From positions 1-61,180 of the forward strand of contig NZ_CALBSN010000124.1 in assembly GCF_937967675.1 (NCBI RefSeq): a stretch of 61,180 nucleotides of DNA, given 5' to 3'. Both the position numbers and the translations under genes were made by a program. Positions 37,729 to 46,250 of this stretch are shown in pieces. Position 1 is the first letter of the stretch. Each line of letters opens with the position of its first letter. Source of the stretch: an uncultured Flavobacterium sp. (GTDB lineage Bacteria; Bacteroidota; Bacteroidia; Flavobacteriales; Flavobacteriaceae). The notes below the pieces were generated by a model, which searched no databases, had not been told where the DNA came from, and saw nothing but the letters and a program-made list of their open reading frames with translations.

Positions 37729-38343
37729 TTAAATCCCCTCTAAATACACAACTAACTCATTATCAGTACACATGTTCATTTTCTTTCTCAATAAATATTT
37801 TTTACTCAATACACTCTCATAGGATATACTAATAAGACTTGCTATTTCTTTATTACTTAGATTAAGCTTAATTAAAATTAAAAAATCGATATCTTTCTTG
37901 GTCAAATTAGGATAATCTTGTTTAACAACTTTTATAAAATTAGGATGCATATTAGTAAACTTAATCTGGAATTCATTCCAATAATCTTCATTATCAAAAT
38001 AGCTGTCAACATTTTTTATGATTTTGTCTATTAGTTTATTATCTTGAATTAATTGATTTGATTTAAAAAAATCGACTAATCGTGATTTAATTTGAAATTT
38101 TTTAAGCTGTAGCGCTGTCAACTCTCGCTCTTTCATTTCAACTAATTCTGATTCTATTTTCAATTTTTCTTCAAGAAGCTTCTTTGTATTTTGATGCCAT
38201 TCTTTCTCCTGCTCCAGTTGAATTAATTTAAGCTGTTGAATTTTACTCTTCTTTTTATATTTATCAACAATGTAATACGACACGACAATTAAAAAAATAA
38301 TGATTAAAACAGTCATCCATTTTTGAAGATTAGCATTGGTCAA
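37729..38343 (-). CDS. C-terminal half of TPR-HTH regulator (membrane segment, coiled coil, LuxR-like HTH)
   Basis: As a separate frame this gives 204 aa from a TTG, but the frame is open further upstream through residues like EKLQKKLNQYNIKNEIQ, which reads as a normal continuation of the TPR protein. It has one transmembrane segment (about 11-27), a long charged coiled coil (about 28-100) and a C-terminal helix-turn-helix: LTKKDIDFLILIKLNLSNKE and IASLISISYESVLSKKYLLR. Bacteroidota commonly have signal peptide-TPR-TM-coiled coil-HTH proteins as one chain. It is therefore probably the second half of a split gene. It would control nearby surface protein genes. Confidence 0.75.
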   Translation of the reverse strand: MTNANLQKWMTVLIIIFLIVVSYYIVDKYKKKSKIQQLKLIQLEQEKEWHQNTKKLLEEKLKIESELVEMKERELTALQLKKFQIKSRLVDFFKSNQLIQDNKLIDKIIKNVDSYFDNEDYWNEFQIKFTNMHPNFIKVVKQDYPNLTKKDIDFLILIKLNLSNKEIASLISISYESVLSKKYLLRKKMNMCTDNELVVYLEGI

Positions 38344-38381
38344 TTTCAGTTCTAAATTTTTATTTTTTTGAATCTCATTTT

Positions 38382-39560
38382 TTATATTATATTGATTAAG
38401 CTTTTTTTGTAGTTTTTCAAAAGTGTTTTGTCTTCTCTTTCATCATATAATTCCTCTAATTTTTTTAAAATTTTATATTCCTCAGCACTATTTCCTTGTT
38501 TATTTTTGACAATTGCTAACGTTTTATAATAAAATATTTTTTCTTGTAAATTTGCTCCCTCTATTATCCTTTCTTGATCTAATTCTAAAATTTTATCAAT
38601 CTCATTATACATATTTAAATCAATCAAATTTTTCAAATAAAAAACAAAAATTTCTGTTGATAAATAAGGCATTTTATCATACATAAATTCAAAAGATTGC
38701 TTTAAAAAAGGTAAGGATTTGTTTAATTCATTTCTTTTGTAGTAAAATTTACCTATTCTACTCAAACATAAATTTTCGTTTCTCTTATCTGAAACTTTTT
38801 TAAAACCAGAAAGGGCTTCATTAAAATATCTTAATGCATTACTATTATTTAACTCACTATAACATTCTCCGATATTCATCAAAGCAACATACTTGTTTTG
38901 AATGTTATTTTCAATATCCTTACTAAAATAAGGCAAAGTCATCTTATAATACTTAATAGCATCATCAAAATCAGCTATATTGAATAATATATTTGCATGT
39001 CTAAGCTTCTGAATACTAATCAATTTTTCATCTTTAAATTTCTCTAATTTTTGAATCAAATCAGAAGAAATATCCAATGCCATACTATAATCTGACATAC
39101 TATAATAAACAGAGCTGATTTCACTTTCTACTTTAAAAATGTTTTTTTTATCCTCCATTGACTCATAGATTTTTTTTGCCTTTGTATAATTGGTTATAGC
39201 ATAATTGAAATCTCCAGCCATTTTTTGAGTATTCGCTATATTACTTAAAATATTAGCTCTAGTTCTCTTTGAAATTTTTTTATCGAATGTATAAGATTTA
39301 TTAAAATACCAAATAGCCTTTCTATAATTACCAGTAACTGCATAATAAATACCATAATTATTATAAGCCTTTGAAACTAGACTATCAGGCATTTTAGATA
39401 ATACTAAAATTGAATCCAAATATTGCCTAGACAATTCAGGCTGAGAAAATTGGACTTTTACAAACTCATCATAAAGTTTCTTATATCTCGAATTACTTTG
39501 TGCCAAAGAAATTGAAACAAAAAAGAAAGATACACAAATACTTAACCACTTATTATACAT
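38382..39560 (-). CDS. N-terminal half of TPR-HTH regulator (exported TPR sensor)
   Basis: This 392-aa product has a signal peptide (about 1-20, ending ISLAQS) followed by tetratricopeptide repeats (about 60-370, e.g. AYNNYGIYYAVTGNYRKAIW and NIANTQKMAGDFNYAITNYT). It ends abruptly at LLKNYKKSLINII. A one-base shift in the A7 run at 38402-38408 would join it to the coiled-coil/HTH frame and give one chain of about 610 aa. The periplasmic TPR part would sense a signal and the cytoplasmic HTH would respond. It lies upstream of the T9SS repeat protein. As written, the gene is broken unless frameshifting occurs. Confidence 0.8.
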   Translation of the reverse strand: MYNKWLSICVSFFFVSISLAQSNSRYKKLYDEFVKVQFSQPELSRQYLDSILVLSKMPDSLVSKAYNNYGIYYAVTGNYRKAIWYFNKSYTFDKKISKRTRANILSNIANTQKMAGDFNYAITNYTKAKKIYESMEDKKNIFKVESEISSVYYSMSDYSMALDISSDLIQKLEKFKDEKLISIQKLRHANILFNIADFDDAIKYYKMTLPYFSKDIENNIQNKYVALMNIGECYSELNNSNALRYFNEALSGFKKVSDKRNENLCLSRIGKFYYKRNELNKSLPFLKQSFEFMYDKMPYLSTEIFVFYLKNLIDLNMYNEIDKILELDQERIIEGANLQEKIFYYKTLAIVKNKQGNSAEEYKILKKLEELYDEREDKTLLKNYKKSLINII

Positions 39561-39570
39561 AGCAATAACT

Positions 39571-39591
39571 TTTGATTTAAAATCAAAGATA
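39571..39591 (-). promoter_or_regulatory. Palindrome overlapping the -7 box of the TPR regulator gene
   Basis: A perfect 8-bp inverted repeat with one central base, tttgattt-a-aaatcaaa (39571-39587), overlaps the minus-strand -7 box TATCTTTG (39591-39584). It lies about 10 bp from the start codon. This is a candidate operator. Confidence 0.45.
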
Positions 39592-39683
39592 TTAAAAAAT
39601 GACCTCTTTTTTTAAATTACCCATAAATATCCAATTAAATTAATTAATGAATAAAAGACAATTAGAGTTGACTAACATAAACA

Positions 39684-39716
39684 AAAAAACACCCGCAAAA
39701 CATTTTGCAGGTGTTT
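39684..39716 (-). terminator. Terminator after the OmpA-family gene
   Basis: Stem aacacc-c-gcaaaa / ttttgc-a-ggtgtt with a two-base loop and flanking A/T runs (39684-39716), about 40 bp past the stop at 39754. Confidence 0.75.
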
Positions 39717-39753
39717 GATAATTAAAAGTTATTTTAATATAAATCTAAAAAGA

Positions 39754-41184
39754 TTAATCTACTTTAAAGGCAACTCTTCTAACAAGCTGTCTCGCTAACT
39801 TAGAGTTCTTAGGCACTGAATTATCTTCGCCTTTAACCACTAATTTCAAACGATTAGGATCAATTCCAGAACGAACCAACATCTCCATAACACGCTGTGC
39901 TCTTTTTCTTGAAAGAGCTAAATTATAATTTGCATCCCCCATTTCATCTGCATATCCAATAACTTCAGCTTTAGCATCAGGATTAGCATTCAAATATTTA
40001 ATTAAAAAATTAATAGCAGATATAGTTCCTGTAGTAATGGTAGTATCATCAAAATCAAAGAACACATTTACATACTGACCATTAATCATTTGTTTCATTT
40101 GAGCACTAGAATACTCTCCAGTTGCTAAGTTATTAATAGTAGTTTGTAAATCACCATATTTATTATTGATATAAGTCTCAAGTTCATCTGGAACACCATT
40201 ATTATTGATATCTACAGCTCTACCTTTAGTATCTACAGCCACACCACCAATAGTATTATTTTCAACGTCTAAATAATCAGGAACTCCATCTTTATCCGTA
40301 TCGTTCATCATAATTTCTAATTCTTCAACACGAGCCAATAAATCTTTATATTCGTCTTTCACATTTAAATTTTCCCAATACCAGTCTGCATGACGTTCTT
40401 TTTTCCCTAAATACAAAGTCAACCCTAAAGTTGTTGAATGTACCAAACCGGTTCTACTTAAACTTGGATCTACTTGCGACATACCATCTAAAGCCAAATG
40501 ATGCGTATAATTAGTTGTCATCGTATAATCTAAATTAAAAGCTAAACGATCGGAAACTTTAATCAGTGCTGTAGCTCCCGCCAAAAAACTGAATATATTA
40601 TCATAATTGTTAAAAGTAGAAGTACCTGGACCTTCTAAAAACGAAAAACCGGGACCTAAATGTATTTGCAAACCAAAAGTTTCCGTAAATTCTTCCCAAT
40701 TAAAGGCACGATGAATATTCATCACCCCTTGAAAACTGGTACGATACATATTGTTACTAAAATCAGGACTACCCGAATCAGCAGTAAAATTATCATAACC
40801 AAAATCCCACATTACCCCAAACTTGGTATTGAACATTCTACGAACATTCAAATCAAAATGATTGAACTCCGGTTTGGTAAAATAATTAGGAGTAGTAGCG
40901 TAATAGCCATCCGTAAAAGGACGAATACCTATATTAGTACCCACATTCAAGTTGACTGACCAACGATTGTAGTTTTTTTCACGATCTTTAGGATGCACCG
41001 TATCAGAAACTGTCTTGTTAATTACCTTATTTGGAATGTAAACAGAATCTCTTTTTTCAGAATCAGTTGTTTCAACAGCTTCTTTTTTTTCAGGTCTAGT
41101 TTCTGAATCTTTTTGTTCCTGTGCTATACCAAGCGAAAATACAAGAAGAGATGAAAAAACAAAATACTTTTTTAATAAATTCAT
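39754..41184 (-). CDS. OmpA-family outer membrane protein
   Basis: This 476-aa protein has a signal peptide (about 1-21, ending LGIAQ) and a charged stretch (22-70). An outer membrane beta-barrel follows (about 70-265), with alternating strands such as WSVNLNVGTNIGIRPF and LVHSTTLGLTLYLG. Next are calcium-binding type thrombospondin-3-like motifs (DTDKDGVPDYLD, DINNNGVPDELE). A C-terminal OmpA peptidoglycan-binding domain (about 365-476) contains VFFDFDDT, AEVIGYADEMG and NYNLALSRKRAQRVMEML. It anchors the outer membrane to the cell wall. It has its own promoter with a heptamer repeat array just upstream. Confidence 0.92.
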   Translation of the reverse strand: MNLLKKYFVFSSLLVFSLGIAQEQKDSETRPEKKEAVETTDSEKRDSVYIPNKVINKTVSDTVHPKDREKNYNRWSVNLNVGTNIGIRPFTDGYYATTPNYFTKPEFNHFDLNVRRMFNTKFGVMWDFGYDNFTADSGSPDFSNNMYRTSFQGVMNIHRAFNWEEFTETFGLQIHLGPGFSFLEGPGTSTFNNYDNIFSFLAGATALIKVSDRLAFNLDYTMTTNYTHHLALDGMSQVDPSLSRTGLVHSTTLGLTLYLGKKERHADWYWENLNVKDEYKDLLARVEELEIMMNDTDKDGVPDYLDVENNTIGGVAVDTKGRAVDINNNGVPDELETYINNKYGDLQTTINNLATGEYSSAQMKQMINGQYVNVFFDFDDTTITTGTISAINFLIKYLNANPDAKAEVIGYADEMGDANYNLALSRKRAQRVMEMLVRSGIDPNRLKLVVKGEDNSVPKNSKLARQLVRRVAFKVD

Positions 41185-41212
41185 AAGAATGATATTATTT
41201 TTTTATAGTTAG

Positions 41213-41245
41213 CAAAATTAATATTTTTTTTTATATAGTTAACAA
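41213..41245 (-). promoter_or_regulatory. Promoter of the OmpA-family gene
   Basis: On the minus strand TTG (41245-41243), a 22-bp spacer and TAATTTTG (41220-41213) match the Bacteroidota consensus, about 30 bp before the ATG. Confidence 0.6.
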
Positions 41246-41282
41246 CTTATATAAAATTAAACAAAAAAGAACTTTTTCTTAA

Positions 41283-41331
41283 CCCATCACCCATCACCCA
41301 TCACCTATCACCCATCACCCATCACCCATCA
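41283..41331 (+). repeat. Seven tandem CCCATCA heptamers
   Basis: Seven 7-bp units, six exact and the fourth CCTATCA, run without gaps from 41283 to 41331. The array ends inside the stop codon of the gene at 41329-41931. It starts about 38 bp upstream of the -33 element of the OmpA-family gene. On the minus strand the unit reads TGATGGG. Confidence 0.95.
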
Positions 41332-41931
41332 CCAAAACCTCTCAAAAGAATCTCTCGTAATTTTCTTAGTTGAAAAAACATAGGATACTTTAAGACCAAT
41401 AGCTGAATAAAAAGAAGCACCTTTCGTTGTAAAATCAGATGCATGCCCTAATCCTACATGAGCATTAAATAAAAAGTTGGGGTATAAATTACGTTGGATC
41501 CCCCAATGCACTTCATATAACATCATATTACTTAGAGGAGTTTTATGGTCAAACAAACGTTGTGTGAGAAATTTATTTTGAAGTGCAAAATAACTACCCT
41601 CTCCATTACGTGTGGGTAATTTTTTTGCCGCTCGAACATAGCGATTGTAATAATATTTCAACTCCGTTTTAAAATAAAAAGCCGGATTCAGAAAACTTTT
41701 TTTAAACTTCATTGTATTATTGATTACTTGCCCACCAGAAGAAAAGCCGAGCCCCGAATCCAAAGACAATACGTTAGAAACAGGAATTTCATAATTAGCC
41801 CCCAACCCTAATACAGAAAACTCGGCTTTTTGTAAAAAAGGCAATGCAGTAGTGTCAGCAACAAAATCTTGCGATTTAACTACATTGACACATAAAATAA
41901 AAATTACAAGTGTAAATTTAGTAAAATTCAT
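41329..41931 (-). CDS. Outer membrane beta-barrel protein of unknown function
   Basis: This 200-aa protein has a signal peptide (about 1-20, ending VVKSQ) and then alternating hydrophobic strands typical of a small outer membrane barrel: FSVLGLGANYEIPVSN, FKTELKYYYNRYV, ALQNKFLTQRL, FNAHVGLGHASDF and GLKVSYVF. I do not recognise a named family. Its stop codon is formed by the last unit of the heptamer array. It is followed by the OmpA-family gene on the same strand after 144 bp. Confidence 0.7.
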   Translation of the reverse strand: MNFTKFTLVIFILCVNVVKSQDFVADTTALPFLQKAEFSVLGLGANYEIPVSNVLSLDSGLGFSSGGQVINNTMKFKKSFLNPAFYFKTELKYYYNRYVRAAKKLPTRNGEGSYFALQNKFLTQRLFDHKTPLSNMMLYEVHWGIQRNLYPNFLFNAHVGLGHASDFTTKGASFYSAIGLKVSYVFSTKKITRDSFERFW

Positions 41932-41954
41932 ATTTAATTAATGTGTTATTACAA

Positions 41955-41981
41955 CAAAGTTAAACTAATTTTAATTACCAA
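41955..41981 (-). promoter_or_regulatory. Candidate promoter of the beta-barrel gene
   Basis: On the minus strand TAACTTTG (41962-41955) lies about 25 bp before the start codon. A TTG at 41981-41979 is 16 bp upstream, just short of the usual spacing. Confidence 0.45.
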
Positions 41982-42018
41982 TTACATTAAACACAAAAAT
42001 TTACAAGAAAAATATGTA

Positions 42019-43018
42019 TAACCCGTTGGGTGTAATTATTTGAAGTGAAATAAATTGGATAAATTTTTTTTCAATATACTGATTTTCAGTATCTTGAAGT
42101 CAAAAAATAACCAACATTTATGACAAATATAGTTAAAATTATTTAAGAGTTTTAGAAGTTATAAGTTCTTTGAATTTTGAGTTAGATTTTAAATCAGGAA
42201 TTGGCAGAAAGTAAAAAATGTCTGATTTAGAAGTAGTTGCCTTGAGTTTAACAGCAGAATTTATGCCAATTGATAGTGAAAATTCACTTTTCAAACAGCT
42301 ACTTCCAGGTGAAATTCCTAATTTAATTGAGCGTAGTCAATTTAACAAAAGACGTAAAAAGATGTTTTTGTTTTCTGAAGAAGTTCGAACTAAACTAGCA
42401 TGTAAATTTTTGGAATTTGAAGACTATTTTGTTGTGGACAGCATGCCTTTAGAGATTTGTAAATTTTCAAGACATAACAGGATAAAAATCTGTAAAGACG
42501 ATTTTGAAACAGCACCTTCCAAAGGTTTTTGTACTTCTCAAAACAATTGGTTCTTCGGATATAAACTTCATGGTGTTTGTTATGTTTCTGGTGTTTTTCA
42601 TTCGTTAGACATTACAAAAGCAGAAGTTCATGATGTTCATTTCTTGAAAAACATAAAGCAACAAATATCTGATTGTGTGCAGCTTGGAGACAGAGGTTAT
42701 TTATCTGAAAGTATTCAGCTAGATTTATTTCAATCTGTAAATATTAAATTGGAAACACCAAAAAGAATGAATAAGGTGAATTATAAACCACAACCGTATG
42801 TTTTCAGAAAATCCAGAAAAAGAATAGAGACATTGTTCTCTCAATTATGTGACCAATTTTAATTAGAAGAAATTATGCTAAAACTTTTGAAGGTTTTAAA
42901 ACTCGAATTCTAGCCAAAAAACAGCATTAACTCTAATTCAATATATCAATAAATTTATTTTTAATAGACCAATAAACAAAATAAAAAATCAATTAATTTA
43001 ATTTCACCCAACGGGTTA
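42019..43018 (+). mobile_element. IS982-family insertion sequence, decayed (1000 bp)
   Basis: The ends form inverted repeats of 20 bp with 19 matches (42019-42038 and 42999-43018; core taacccgttgggtg). The span is exactly 1000 bp, the normal size for IS982 elements. The only gene is a broken transposase. No clear target-site duplication is visible in the flanks, which suggests an old insertion or drift of the flanks. Confidence 0.9.
42120..43001 (+). pseudogene. IS982-family transposase, frameshifted
   Basis: The central frame (42218-42862) has DDE features: VVDSMPLEICKFSRHNR with the first Asp, KLHGVCYVSGVFHSLDITKA, LGDRGYLSE with the second Asp, and KSRKRIETLFSQLCDQF with the catalytic Glu. 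The start is recovered at the ATG at 42120 if one A is restored in the run at 42135-42138. An in-frame TAA at 42212 breaks the N-terminus. The C-terminus (LIRRNYAKTFEGFKTRILAK, then TALTLIQYINK) is regained only with one extra T at 42857-42860 and one extra A at 42916-42921. The reconstructed chain is about 290 aa, the family's normal length. It is unlikely to be active. Confidence 0.88.
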
Positions 43019-43066
43019 ATATTAAATCTTATTCAACAATATTTTTTAAAATAAATTTTTTTTTTT

Positions 43067-43074
43067 TAACTTTG
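43067..43074 (+). promoter_or_regulatory. Candidate -7 element of the second T9SS protein gene
   Basis: taactttg (TAnnTTTG) lies 28 bp before the ATG at 43102 and about 50 bp past the IS end. The upstream -33 part is obscured by A/T runs. Confidence 0.5.
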
Positions 43075-43101
43075 CAAAGATATTTAATAATAAAAAACTT
43101 T

Positions 43102-45885
43102 ATGAAGTTATTTTACAAAATTATGACAGCAGTAATACTGCTTAATAGCTATTCATTATTTTCACAAGCTGTGTTTACGAGTCAAGCCACTGGTCAATGG
43201 AATACAGCGAGCACATGGACATATACAGGGACAGATGCGGATGGTATTCCAGATGCAGATGATGATGTGATAATAAGAGCACACTCAATTACTGTTTCTG
43301 TAAATTCATTTTGTAATTCATTAAAATCCGAACCCTTAGCTAATAACACAGTTGGATTAACTTCCAATACATCTTCTTTAAATACTAATTCAGCTGTATT
43401 GACAATTAATAGTGGTAGAATTTTAACCATTACAAACGATTTTACTGTAGAACCGAATTCTTCTAATAGTCATACATCTGTTTTGAATGGCCCTGGTTCT
43501 ATTCAAGTTGGATCCATTAATGTAGGAAATGATATGACACCTGTTGGTGTAAGTAGAACAACAACTTTAGCTTGCAGAACAAATTTAATTCTAGAAGTAA
43601 ATGGAGATGTTAATTTATATTCAAATATCCAAGGAGGTCTAAATAATAGAGCCACTTTAAGGCATGACTCAGGAACAATAACAATTAATGGTCAACTAAT
43701 TATGACCCAAGAAAGTAATGGAACCAGCACGCAATATACTAGTAACATTGCTACAAGAACAGGCACTCTAAAACTTACCAATTCAAATCCATTCATTTTT
43801 AATATGCTTGGCGGAACTCAATTAACACAACTTGTACCAGTTTTTACAGGATGTACCGTTGAATATAGTCCAAATGGAAATGGATTAGAAATTTACAATA
43901 CAACCTATAGAGATTTAAAAATAAATTCAAACTATGATGTTATAAGCTCTGGTTTTAACATTAATACTAATGGAAATTTATTTTTGATAAAAGGAAACTT
44001 GCTAGGAGATTACACGTTAAGTACTGGATCTACAATCACAAGAAGTGGTGGAACAGTTAATAGTTCGCCATCAATTGTTGACGGAGCAACATATAATTTA
44101 GTCTATTCACAACATACTGCTCGAATAAATACAGGTTTAGAATTAATTGAAGATGTTTCAAAATTAGAAAAATTAACGTTGAGTTCTACAAATGGTGTAG
44201 AAATAAACAAAACAATTTACCCAAATCAATTAGTTGTAACTACAGCAGGTTCAATTACTGGCACAGGAGACGTAAGAGTTAAAACATTGTTTGATGTTAC
44301 TGCAGCAGTTTCATTCAATACTGGAGGCATCATTACATTAGTTTCAAGTATTGCTAATACCGCAAGGGTTGCTCCATTAACGCTAAATCCAACTATAACT
44401 GGCAATGTAAATATTGAACGTTATTTACCAAATGCAGGTAGAAAATGGCGATTACTTACTGCTCCAGTTAAAGGAAGTAGTAATAATTCAGTTTATTTTA
44501 ATTGGCAAAATAATGGAGTTTCAATAACAGGATATGGAACTGACATTTGGGGTCCTTCAGGAAACCTAGCTTCAAATGGCTTGCAATTAATAAATAATTC
44601 AAGCCATAGTTTAAGAAAATTTAATAACACTACTGGAACTTGGTCAAACGTTACAAATACATTTAATGAGCCTTTATTTGGTGGTTCTATTAACAATGGA
44701 TTTCTGATTTTTGCTACCCATCCATTTGGCAATGCTACTGATGGCAATGGAAATGTAAACCCAATTAATCCACAAATTACAACAACCTTAAAAGCATCTG
44801 GCGCTCTAATTACAGGGAATGTTGTGTATTCGAATGTATCACCTAATACCTATTATTTAGTTGGAAACCCGTATGCAAGCCCGATAGATTTTGCATCAAT
44901 ATTAAACGATGCTTCAAATAGTGGTATTGGTAAAAAAATATGGTATATAGATCCTACTTTAGGTTCATATGGAGCTTATGTTACTTGGGATAGTGTAAAT
45001 GGATATAGTGATACAGGCTCTACACGTTATCCTTCAACTATCTTACAATCAGGTGAAGCTTTTTTTATAAAAGCAGATACTTCAACTTCAACTTTGACAA
45101 TAAAAGAAACTCATAAAACTACTATTAATACAAACAATGTTATCAATAGAGTAGCTTCTACAATTTCATCGGAACGTATAAGAATTTCGCTTCACAAAGA
45201 AGAAGATAATATTTGGAATAAAAAAGATGCTGTTGTCGCTGGTTTTTATCAAGGTGGCAATAATATATACGACATTGATGATGTAACAAAATTATCTAAT
45301 CCATCAGAGACTATTGCATTTTACACGGATTTAAAATCATTATCATCAGAACATAGGGCTCCTATTCAAAATAATGACTTTTTAACTATTAGAATAACAA
45401 ATACAACCGTTAATTCAAATTATAAATTAAAACTTTATACTGAAAATTTTACATTTTCTGGACAAGCTTTTTTACAAGACCTATATTTAGGAACCTTATC
45501 AGAAATTAATTTAGATGGTACTATCTATGAATATCCTTTTCAGGTTACAAGTGAAGCTCTAAGTACAGGTAATCGTTTTAAAATTGTTTTTCAAGCATCT
45601 GCTCTAAGTAACGAAGATTTTAATGTATCAGGAGTTAAAATGTATCCAAATCCTACAACTTCAGAAAATGGTATTTTTGTATCTTTTCAAAATGATAATA
45701 ATGAGCAATTTGAATACAAAATATTTAATTGCTTAGGGCAATTAATCCAAAATAATTCATTAATTATGAACGATAATACTGGTAAAATTAAATTCGAAAA
45801 CAAATTAAATCAAGGAGTTTACTACATTAACATATATGATGTTAACCAAAATTTAAAATTTTCAAAATCAATATTAATAAACTAA
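43102..45885 (+). CDS. T9SS type A sorting domain surface protein
   Basis: I start at the ATG at 43102 (927 aa); an in-frame TTG ten codons earlier lies on the -7 box. A signal peptide (about 1-22, ending YSLFSQA) is followed by a domain beginning SQATGQWNTASTWTY, reminiscent of G8/parallel beta-helix proteins. There are many short repeats such as LTINSGRILTI, consistent with a beta-solenoid (about 40-430). A further globular part (about 430-840) precedes the T9SS type A sorting domain (about 845-927): KMYPNPTTSENGIFVSF, YKIFNCLGQLIQ, GVYYINIYD. It is likely exported and surface-bound. No catalytic motif is evident. Confidence 0.88.
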   Translation: MKLFYKIMTAVILLNSYSLFSQAVFTSQATGQWNTASTWTYTGTDADGIPDADDDVIIRAHSITVSVNSFCNSLKSEPLANNTVGLTSNTSSLNTNSAVLTINSGRILTITNDFTVEPNSSNSHTSVLNGPGSIQVGSINVGNDMTPVGVSRTTTLACRTNLILEVNGDVNLYSNIQGGLNNRATLRHDSGTITINGQLIMTQESNGTSTQYTSNIATRTGTLKLTNSNPFIFNMLGGTQLTQLVPVFTGCTVEYSPNGNGLEIYNTTYRDLKINSNYDVISSGFNINTNGNLFLIKGNLLGDYTLSTGSTITRSGGTVNSSPSIVDGATYNLVYSQHTARINTGLELIEDVSKLEKLTLSSTNGVEINKTIYPNQLVVTTAGSITGTGDVRVKTLFDVTAAVSFNTGGIITLVSSIANTARVAPLTLNPTITGNVNIERYLPNAGRKWRLLTAPVKGSSNNSVYFNWQNNGVSITGYGTDIWGPSGNLASNGLQLINNSSHSLRKFNNTTGTWSNVTNTFNEPLFGGSINNGFLIFATHPFGNATDGNGNVNPINPQITTTLKASGALITGNVVYSNVSPNTYYLVGNPYASPIDFASILNDASNSGIGKKIWYIDPTLGSYGAYVTWDSVNGYSDTGSTRYPSTILQSGEAFFIKADTSTSTLTIKETHKTTINTNNVINRVASTISSERIRISLHKEEDNIWNKKDAVVAGFYQGGNNIYDIDDVTKLSNPSETIAFYTDLKSLSSEHRAPIQNNDFLTIRITNTTVNSNYKLKLYTENFTFSGQAFLQDLYLGTLSEINLDGTIYEYPFQVTSEALSTGNRFKIVFQASALSNEDFNVSGVKMYPNPTTSENGIFVSFQNDNNEQFEYKIFNCLGQLIQNNSLIMNDNTGKIKFENKLNQGVYYINIYDVNQNLKFSKSILIN

Positions 45886-45895
45886 TTAAACATAT

Positions 45896-46114
45896 ATGCT
45901 GAAGAATATTTTTTTTACGATATTATTTTTATTTTCTGTATCGTCTTTTGCACAAGATGAATTTGATCCTGGTTTTGGTGATGAAGGTGGTGGTGATGCA
46001 GCAGATGCACCTGGTGCGCCTATTGATGATTTGATTATTCCTTTGTTATTTACTGGAATATTGACAACAATTTATTTTGTTAATAAAAAAGAAAGACAAC
46101 TAAAACAAAATTAA
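45896..46114 (+). CDS. 72-aa signal-peptide protein with PID-CTERM-like tail
   Basis: The 72-aa product has a signal peptide (about 1-19, ending SVSSFAQ) and a short acidic Gly/Ala/Asp-rich segment (DEFDPGFGDEGGGDAADAPG). Then APIDD precedes a hydrophobic span (about 46-61) and a basic end KKERQLKQN. This three-part tail (short motif, membrane span, positive residues) resembles PID-CTERM sorting signals of flavobacteria, which are thought to be handled by an exosortase-like enzyme. It starts 10 bp after the T9SS gene stop, so it is in the same transcript, and a strong terminator follows. Function unknown. Confidence 0.75.
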   Translation: MLKNIFFTILFLFSVSSFAQDEFDPGFGDEGGGDAADAPGAPIDDLIIPLLFTGILTTIYFVNKKERQLKQN

Positions 46115-46123
46115 ATTCAACTT

Positions 46124-46165
46124 AAAAAAAACGCTGTAATTTGCATTACAGCGTTTTTTTTTTTT
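46124..46165 (+). terminator. Strong bidirectional-looking terminator
   Basis: Perfect stem aaaaaaaacgctgtaat / attacagcgtttttttt around a ttgc loop (46141-46144), followed by a long T run. It closes the transcript of the T9SS protein and miniprotein before the SprB-like gene. Confidence 0.92.
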
Positions 46166-46250
46166 ATTTTTATAGAGCAATTTATTGTTGTGCCTAATTT
46201 TATAGGTATGCCTTGCAAACACCCCAAATGTTTACTTAAAACAAACTGCT

